This document shows positions 60,501-64,000 of a DNA stretch of 64,000 nucleotides, piece by piece. The position numbers and the translations under genes are program-made. The notes under the pieces were generated by a model. The model ran no database searches and had not been told where the DNA came from. It saw only the letters and a list, made by a program, of their open reading frames with translations. Within the stretch, counting starts at the first letter, position 1, and each line of letters opens with the position of its first letter. This DNA is from Apteryx mantelli (taxonomy: Eukaryota > Chordata > Aves > Apterygiformes > Apterygidae), in the NCBI RefSeq assembly GCF_036417845.1, contig NC_089979.1:30004958-30068957 (forward strand), read 5' to 3'.

Positions 60501-63395
60501 CAGGTGCTCAGTCACTGCCTTTAACATTAAAATGTCTGGCAGTCCTCTGACTATTAAATTAATTGTGAAACAGACACATGGAAGAAAATCCTGAAGATGA
60601 TTTGAATATACTGTTTGCAGACTGTGGAATTCCATGATTTTAGCATGCAATGTGCTATACTCAGATTACAGTTTATTTTTAGTTTATGACAGAGTACAAC
60701 CCCACAGTTTGTATATGAATTTCTACTCAGCATACTCTACATTCAGGAATCTAAGTTTCAAACATGTCAACCAAGAGGAAGTTAGATGTAAAGCTAATTT
60801 CTATCACTAGTGCTTGTGTCAAGACCTTAACACATTAATAAGCCATTTCATGAAGTTTATTATGGACTTGCATTGAAATTCTCAAGTTATGAGGGGGGGG
60901 GGAAAAATGAAGTCAGCGCATCTGCTTATTCAAACTTCATGAAGTGCGAAGACAGCTAACAAGAAGATACTAAGCGTAAATCAGATTTCAAAAGAAAAGA
61001 TTAAGAAGCTATCTTGTCACATTATTTTTACATAAACTTTGAAAAGAGACTAAATCTTGCATGTGTTTTGGTTACACAAATAATGGATTTAAATCTGTTT
61101 ACACAAAGTTCTCTAACCTTCTGCTGGTCTTCGATCATGCCCAAAGAAAATTCGGGTTGCTGCACTGTTAATATATGGTAAAGGAAGTTGCGGTAATGGA
61201 CCATCAGGTGTTAGTTGGGTAACATTCTGGAGTGAAGGAGAAAAACAAAAATGTTATGACATTATGCTGTATATCACCAGTTTTCAGATCATAAGGAACA
61301 ACTTATATAGCCCTCAATATTTGAAAGGGCAGCGTTTCTAAGATGGCAGGAATCATTTCAGTTAACTGCTCAAGATCTGAGAGCTGAGAGTTTAAAGTTC
61401 AAGAAATCTTTATGAAAAAAGGGCAAGGAAGACTTTAATCCACCACTCTTGCATGGTTGTCGTGAGCTTTATTATGACACAAAGCTTGTCTTTAAGTTCA
61501 GGATTTGATAAACTACCTTCACTACACCACTACTATTATACAGACTCTCACCACAGCTGACCTGTAAACCAGTTCCAAGTAAGTTCTACCATAACTTAGC
61601 AATTTCTGCAGAACTTCTGTTCATAAATTTAAGTCATTAACTAACTGCAAGGCTGCAAGTTGTGGGGAGATATCTGTACTGTGTATGATATACTACAATT
61701 CAAAATCAAGAATGAACTTGCATATCAGCTGAATGCTATGCTTATCTATAAAAAAAAATGAATAAAAAAAATCCCTGCAACATGGATGTGGAGTAATTTT
61801 TAATACCAGAAAATGCTAGCTGGATTCAACTTGATTTTCTGCAGCTATATTCACGTGAGCTTCTTGCCACTGAATTAGAAAAAGGCTATCACAAAGCCTA
61901 TGTGGAGACGAGTAACTATACCTACAATAAAGCTCCACCTTAGAGTGGCGTTTGTCATTACCTGTAGTTACAACAATTGTATAGCCTGCTGCTTCTGACA
62001 CAGCTGTTAAGAGGAAAACAGCTGAACCTAACTATTACAAAATACTTCAAGGTATCAAAAACACCCCAACTTATACCAATGTACCAAAAAAAAAGCAGAA
62101 TCACAGAACGGTTGAGGTTGGAAGGGACCTTTAAAGATCATCTGTTCCAACCCCCCTGCTCAAGCAGGGTCACCTAGAGCACGTTGCCCAGGATTGTGTC
62201 CAGATGGCTTTTGAATATCTCCAAGGAAGGAGACTCCACAACCTCTCTGGGCAGCCTGCTCCAGTGCTCAGTCACCCTCACAGGAAAGAAGTTTTTCATT
62301 ATGTTCAGACAGAAAGCAGTTTCATTCTAAGAGCATCTATTTTTTCTGACAGACAAAAAGCAGCAAGAAGTTACTGCATGTAAGCTTGTTAGGTTAAAAA
62401 TAAGTCTAGGTTTAATACCTACACAGCAGATAATTCTGAGAATTAAATTTATTCTGAAAGCATACTAACTTAGGCAACTGAACAACACTTATCAGTTTTA
62501 AGAGTGCTCCTTTCCCCAAATTCTTGGTACCAACCTTAATCAAGCTAAGTGATTTTTAATTGAAACCTAGTTTATCGTTTAGGGAAGTCTGCTGCTGCCG
62601 CTGCTAGCAAGTTTAATATTAAATGTGAGAGGTATAAGTAAACGTAGACACTGAAAGATCTAGCAGGAAGCAAGATCAAGAATTTTGTCAGTGGCACATG
62701 AAAGTAATGCATACATCTAGAGTTTATTAAACATCTATTACCAAAAACCTCAAAGATCATTATAAAAGGAGGAGAACAAAGTAGATTCTTTTACTCCAGA
62801 AGAGCCAGATCTATCGCAGGCTGCAATTCAGCCACTGACCTCAAAATTAAGAGTTCATTTTACTGCAATAAAAGCACATTCAAAAAGTAACACTAGTGCC
62901 CTACATGCTAGATTGTATCAGACTGGCCATCAGTGGAACTTAATTAGTCCTAATACACACAGAAACAGCAAATTTATTTTTGAAACCTAAGTTTAAAAAC
63001 AAATAGGTCAACTAGATAAATAAACTGACTCTGGAACAAAGCAGATATGACTGAAATACATTTAATGACTTAACATAAAAATTACTGGCAATAGAATCAC
63101 AGACTACTCAAGGAATAAAAAAAAAAAAGGAGGGGGAGGGAAGAAGAAGAGAAAAAGAAAACACATTTACCTTATAAACATAAAGATATTCTCTTAAAAA
63201 AGCTCCTTGCTGAGCTGGAGGTTGTTTACTGTCATTGATCAAAATATGCCTGAAGGCTGACACAGCATTGTCAAGCTGACGAAGTGTAAAGGACTGACGA
63301 CCAATAGTGAAGTTAATATGATCTTCTGCAAGAGACCAACCTTTCCCTTTGTAAACCTGCATGGCTTGACAGTAGCAACGTAAGGCATGTTTTTT
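36337..63395 (-). CDS. TRAPPC8: Trafficking protein particle complex subunit 8, C-terminal 858 residues in 17 exons (5' part outside window)
   Basis: TRAPPC8 (the Trs85 homologue) is the defining subunit of TRAPPIII, a cytosolic complex that activates Rab1 and acts in ER-to-Golgi transport and autophagosome formation. Seventeen minus-strand exons were delimited from GT donors and AG acceptors. Their coding lengths sum to 2,577 bases (858 codons plus stop), and every junction phase agrees. Translations follow human TRAPPC8 closely from KKHALRCYCQAMQVYKGKGW to the end, NSMPALIIINNI, which differs from human by about one residue. Human TRAPPC8 is about 1,435 residues, so the N-terminal ~40% and the promoter lie to the right of the window. 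The included part covers the end of the helical-repeat region and the beta-sandwich-rich C-terminal half. No broken exon was seen. An optional 48-nt exon is described separately. Confidence 0.97.
38460..38477. repeat. Poly(G) run of 18 in TRAPPC8 intron
   Basis: Eighteen consecutive G about 100 bases from the donor side of exon 16, inside the last intron. On the TRAPPC8 sense strand this is a C run. The length may be unreliable in assembly. Confidence 0.8.
38579..38668 (-). CDS. TRAPPC8: TRAPPC8 exon 16 in window
   Basis: Acceptor TTTCTCTTTGCAG, donor GTAATG. Reads LCLVPVTLLLSNCSQ, then VVDVMIDLRHKTT, matching the human segment with a few conservative changes. Both ends split serine codons. 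Confidence 0.95.
40248..40393 (-). CDS. TRAPPC8: TRAPPC8 exon 15 in window
   Basis: Acceptor TTTGTTTTAG, donor GTTAGT. Reads ELPETALLRFFRPENTPVPA, then RPTPEQLSNLIKT and LHYPESFSHSFHQK. This is the most diverged exon in the window relative to human, in a linker-like Pro-rich stretch. Confidence 0.93.
41848..41895 (-). CDS. TRAPPC8: Candidate 48-nt in-frame cassette exon of TRAPPC8
   Basis: Between exons 14 and 15 (both with phase-0 junctions) lies an exact 48-base open segment bounded by CTTTTGTAG and GTAATTC. It would insert GLKKILGNSDWEDLEQ without changing frame. The canonical human protein as I recall it joins the neighbouring exons directly, so this would be an alternative or lineage-specific exon. 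It could also be a chance arrangement of splice-like sites. Confidence 0.5.
41896..49262 (-). other. Large TRAPPC8 intron, no other exon seen
   Basis: About 7.4 kb of intron between exon 14 and the candidate cassette exon. It holds A/T homopolymers, an AT microsatellite at 47,291-47,382 and a G10 run at 46,454-46,463. I see no nested gene. Confidence 0.6.
47291..47382. repeat. AT-rich microsatellite (TA/TTAA) in TRAPPC8 intron
   Basis: About 90 bases almost entirely of A and T, dominated by TATATA and ATATAAT runs that are partly self-complementary. Confidence 0.8.
49263..49364 (-). CDS. TRAPPC8: TRAPPC8 exon 14 in window
   Basis: Acceptor ATTCTGTAG, donor GTAATT. Reads AYVVEDNKQLILEGQHHVAL then GKEAFSFPQKQ. 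Both junctions are phase 0. Confidence 0.95.
49952..50137 (-). CDS. TRAPPC8: TRAPPC8 exon 13 in window
   Basis: Acceptor TTTTCTCTTGCAG, donor GTATGT. Reads IISSASPCADFFFQSLSSEL, a variable His/Thr-containing linker, then DEAVRLIQRCSEVDLNIVVL and WK. Phase 0 at both ends. Confidence 0.96.
51742..51782 (-). CDS. TRAPPC8: TRAPPC8 exon 12 in window (41 nt)
   Basis: A short exon reading NYTFADIVFGNEQ after a split glutamate codon. Acceptor TTATCCCTTAG, donor GTAAGT. It is separated from exon 11 by an intron of only 110 bases. Confidence 0.93.
51893..51961 (-). CDS. TRAPPC8: TRAPPC8 exon 11 in window (69 nt)
   Basis: Reads AKLASRERAKLCFKAVRCKN then SE. Acceptor TTTCTTTCAG, donor GTAGGT. The first base completes a split aspartate codon from exon 10. 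Confidence 0.94.
52783..52879 (-). CDS. TRAPPC8: TRAPPC8 exon 10 in window
   Basis: Reads SETGVKEFHIVQVSSNSKHW then KLQKSVNISEDK. Acceptor TTTCTTCCTTAG. The donor is GTTTGT, the weakest in the gene, lacking A at +3. Confidence 0.94.
53154..53252 (-). mobile_element. tRNA-derived SINE-like or tRNA retropseudogene fragment with poly(A) tail
   Basis: On the minus strand a box-A-like TGGCCTTGTGG (plus 53,230-53,240) is followed about 30 bases later by a box-B-like GGTTTGATTAT (plus 53,189-53,199), the spacing of an internal RNA polymerase III promoter in a tRNA. The text between them, CTGCACTGGAGTCAAAAGCC, resembles the anticodon region of tRNA-derived SINEs. After the box B comes a short unique stretch and a run of 20 A (plus 53,154-53,173). 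It lies in an intron of TRAPPC8, in the same orientation. It could also be a diverged MIR head with a coincidental T run. Confidence 0.5.
53616..53700. repeat. Exact 40-bp tandem duplication in TRAPPC8 intron
   Basis: A 40-base unit starting TTTAAAAAAACTGCAGCAGC occurs at 53,616-53,655 and again, identically, at 53,656-53,695, followed by the first bases of a third copy. Perfect identity suggests a recent slippage event, polymorphism or an assembly artefact. It is far from any splice site. Confidence 0.95.
54263..54410 (-). CDS. TRAPPC8: TRAPPC8 exon 9 in window
   Basis: Acceptor CCTCCTCCTTAG, donor GTAAGT. Reads HRVLRHTAVICTSRSLHIRA, TICRSNALEDEGGKGDN, then MLVFVDVENINT. It opens by completing a cysteine codon where human has arginine. 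Confidence 0.96.
56035..56477 (-). CDS. TRAPPC8: TRAPPC8 exon 8 in window (443 nt, longest)
   Basis: Acceptor CTCTCCAATACAG, donor GTAAGT. Reads VFFINFPTGLLCGEIRKAYV through KVVSKHPEFFTFGGNTAVL and SASSVDFGVGTGGQPEVIHV to GVHEINFLFYYESIKKHSKM. Very close to human; this exon alone identifies the gene. Confidence 0.98.
56973..57130 (-). CDS. TRAPPC8: TRAPPC8 exon 7 in window
   Basis: Reads GLSVRGRQDLEIQGPRLNNT, KEEKTSIKYGPDRRLDPI and ITEEMPLLE. Acceptor GTGTTTCAG, donor GTACAT. Confidence 0.97.
58240..58366 (-). CDS. TRAPPC8: TRAPPC8 exon 6 in window
   Basis: Reads ARLKLFPHQTGELHILGVVY then NLGTIQGAVTLDGIDPSIGL. Acceptor ATATCTCCACAG, donor GTGAGT. The end differs from human in a loop-like stretch. 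Confidence 0.96.
58729..58803 (-). CDS. TRAPPC8: TRAPPC8 exon 5 in window (75 nt)
   Basis: Reads GTCDDDMIGTEAIAEFLINS then EETKV. Acceptor TTTTCTCTTCAG, donor GTAAGT, phase 0 at both ends. Its first five residues are diverged from human. Confidence 0.93.
59901..60031 (-). CDS. TRAPPC8: TRAPPC8 exon 4 in window
   Basis: Reads PVTVEVSFRNPLKVPLLLTD, LSLLWKFQPKDFSAKHDGE and TKEL. Acceptor CACTTTTTTAATAG, donor GTGAGG. It opens by completing a split glutamate codon. Confidence 0.96.
60214..60408 (-). CDS. TRAPPC8: TRAPPC8 exon 3 in window
   Basis: Reads EKQAATHVSLDQEYDSESSQ, then QWKELEEQVVSVINKGIMPS and FCLNSYSDNSRFPLAVIE. The acceptor ends GTACTAG, with an unusually short pyrimidine tract; the donor is GTAAAG. 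Confidence 0.95.
61118..61226 (-). CDS. TRAPPC8: TRAPPC8 exon 2 in window
   Basis: Reads NVTQLTPDGPLPQLPLPYIN then SAATRIFFGHDRRPAE. Acceptor TCCTTCACTCCAG, donor GTTAGA. It ends with the first base of a glycine codon. Confidence 0.95.
62097..62310 (-). mobile_element. CR1 LINE, 5'-truncated fragment
   Basis: The plus strand reads the reverse complement of the avian CR1 3' region: ACAGAACGGTTGAGGTTGGA, AGGGACCTTTAAAGATCATC, CCAACCCCCCTGCTCAAGCA, then CTCCACAACCTCTCTGGGCA and CCTCACAGGAAAGAAG. The element's own sense strand is therefore minus, the same as TRAPPC8, in whose intron it lies. It covers only about 210 bases of the 3' end, typical of CR1 truncation. It is the clearest sign that the window is from a bird. 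Confidence 0.92.
63171..63395 (-). CDS. TRAPPC8: TRAPPC8 exon 1 in window (internal exon of the gene)
   Basis: Acceptor TTGTTGTTCTTGCAG, donor GTAAAT. Reads KKHALRCYCQAMQVYKGKGW, SLAEDHINFTIGRQSFTLRQ, LDNAVSAFRHILINDSKQPP and LREYLYVYK. Phase 0 at both ends. Upstream exons are not in the window. Confidence 0.97.
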
Positions 63396-64000
63396 CTGCA
63401 AGAACAACAAGATTAGTTCTCAAATAGTCTCATTAACCACTCAATGCAGTTTTAGTACTAGGAAGACTAAACAGTAAGTCAGAAAAGTTACTGTACTTAA
63501 AAAAAAAAAAAAAAACACAAGACAAACTTTCCCCTCTCCCACACCAAGTGTAATATTTGCAGAATTGTACCTCGTAATATCTGGTCCACATTAATCTAAG
63601 GGCAGAAGAACTGTTTGCTCCTGTAGTACAGTGTCTAGTGTTCTGATTAAGTTCATGTTTTCAAAGACTAGTGTAGCAGGCAGTATGTTAACCAAAGAAA
63701 AGGATGAGAAGCCGCTTGTTAAAGTGTTCTGCGTTGCTTTAGAACTGAGAGCTAGAGCCCGCAGAACTCCGCTGCCAAGCCAGGACACACATGTCACCTC
63801 ACTTCAGTAACAGAGCTTTCACTGTGACAACTCCATTCAAGTGTTCTTCAGTAAGAAACATTTAGTACAAGATCCATGCCAAGCAAACCCCAACGCTCAT
63901 GGCTCTATAGTACATGAAACAAAATTACCAGTCACATCAGCCATTGGGAGATAGATGCTCTGCTCCCAATCAGCTCCTCAGTTTCCTTTCCTGTACATAC
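63396..64000 (-). other. TRAPPC8 intron running off the window
   Basis: No further exon was recognised up to the right edge. The preceding coding sequence (the segment before the KKHALRC exon in human) must lie beyond 64,000. Confidence 0.7.

Noticed and set aside
63591-63797. Minus-strand 68-codon frame near the right edge as another TRAPPC8 exon
   Set aside because: The translation does not match the TRAPPC8 segment expected before KKHALRC, and no suitable splice junction was seen.
1-64000. CRISPR arrays, prophage, bacterial operons or endogenous viral genes
   Set aside because: No spaced direct repeats, ribosome-binding-site-led gene strings or recognisable gag, pol or env frames; the window is vertebrate nuclear DNA.

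Overview
This is a 64 kb piece of vertebrate nuclear DNA, most likely from a bird. The evidence is an intron-rich vertebrate gene (TRAPPC8) whose translated exons match the human protein closely, and a truncated CR1 retroposon at 62.1-62.3 kb with the typical avian CR1 3' sequence. AT-rich intergenic DNA with microsatellites and two CpG-rich islands fits this. Nothing looks bacterial or viral: there are no operons, no CRISPR array and no prophage.

Layout. (1) 1-28.7 kb holds no protein-coding exon I can recognise. It contains an orphan CpG island at about 14.86-15.56 kb, a perfect 9-bp minisatellite at 11.2 kb, a degenerate ~31-bp array beside an AT-rich block at 26.2-26.9 kb, fossil repeats and several perfect hairpins. 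(2) 28,995-31,340, plus strand: one uninterrupted 781-codon reading frame for a CATSPERD (TMEM146) protein, the delta accessory subunit of the sperm CatSper calcium channel. The mammalian gene has many exons; this copy has none interrupting its CDS, so it looks like a retained retrogene with its own CpG-rich 5' end. (3) 31.3-36.3 kb is the convergent spacer, with the 3' UTRs of both genes. (4) 36,337-63,395, minus strand: 17 exons encoding the C-terminal 858 residues of TRAPPC8, a subunit of the TRAPPIII tethering complex. The 5' half lies beyond the right edge. All exon phases join to one open frame ending in the conserved C-terminus. A further 48-nt in-frame exon candidate lies at 41,848-41,895.

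The two genes are tail-to-tail and have unrelated roles (ER-Golgi and autophagy trafficking versus sperm calcium entry), so they do not form a functional unit. The most notable item is the intact intronless CATSPERD frame. CatSper channel genes have been reported missing from birds, and bird genomes make few processed retrocopies because CR1 machinery does not readily copy polyadenylated mRNA.
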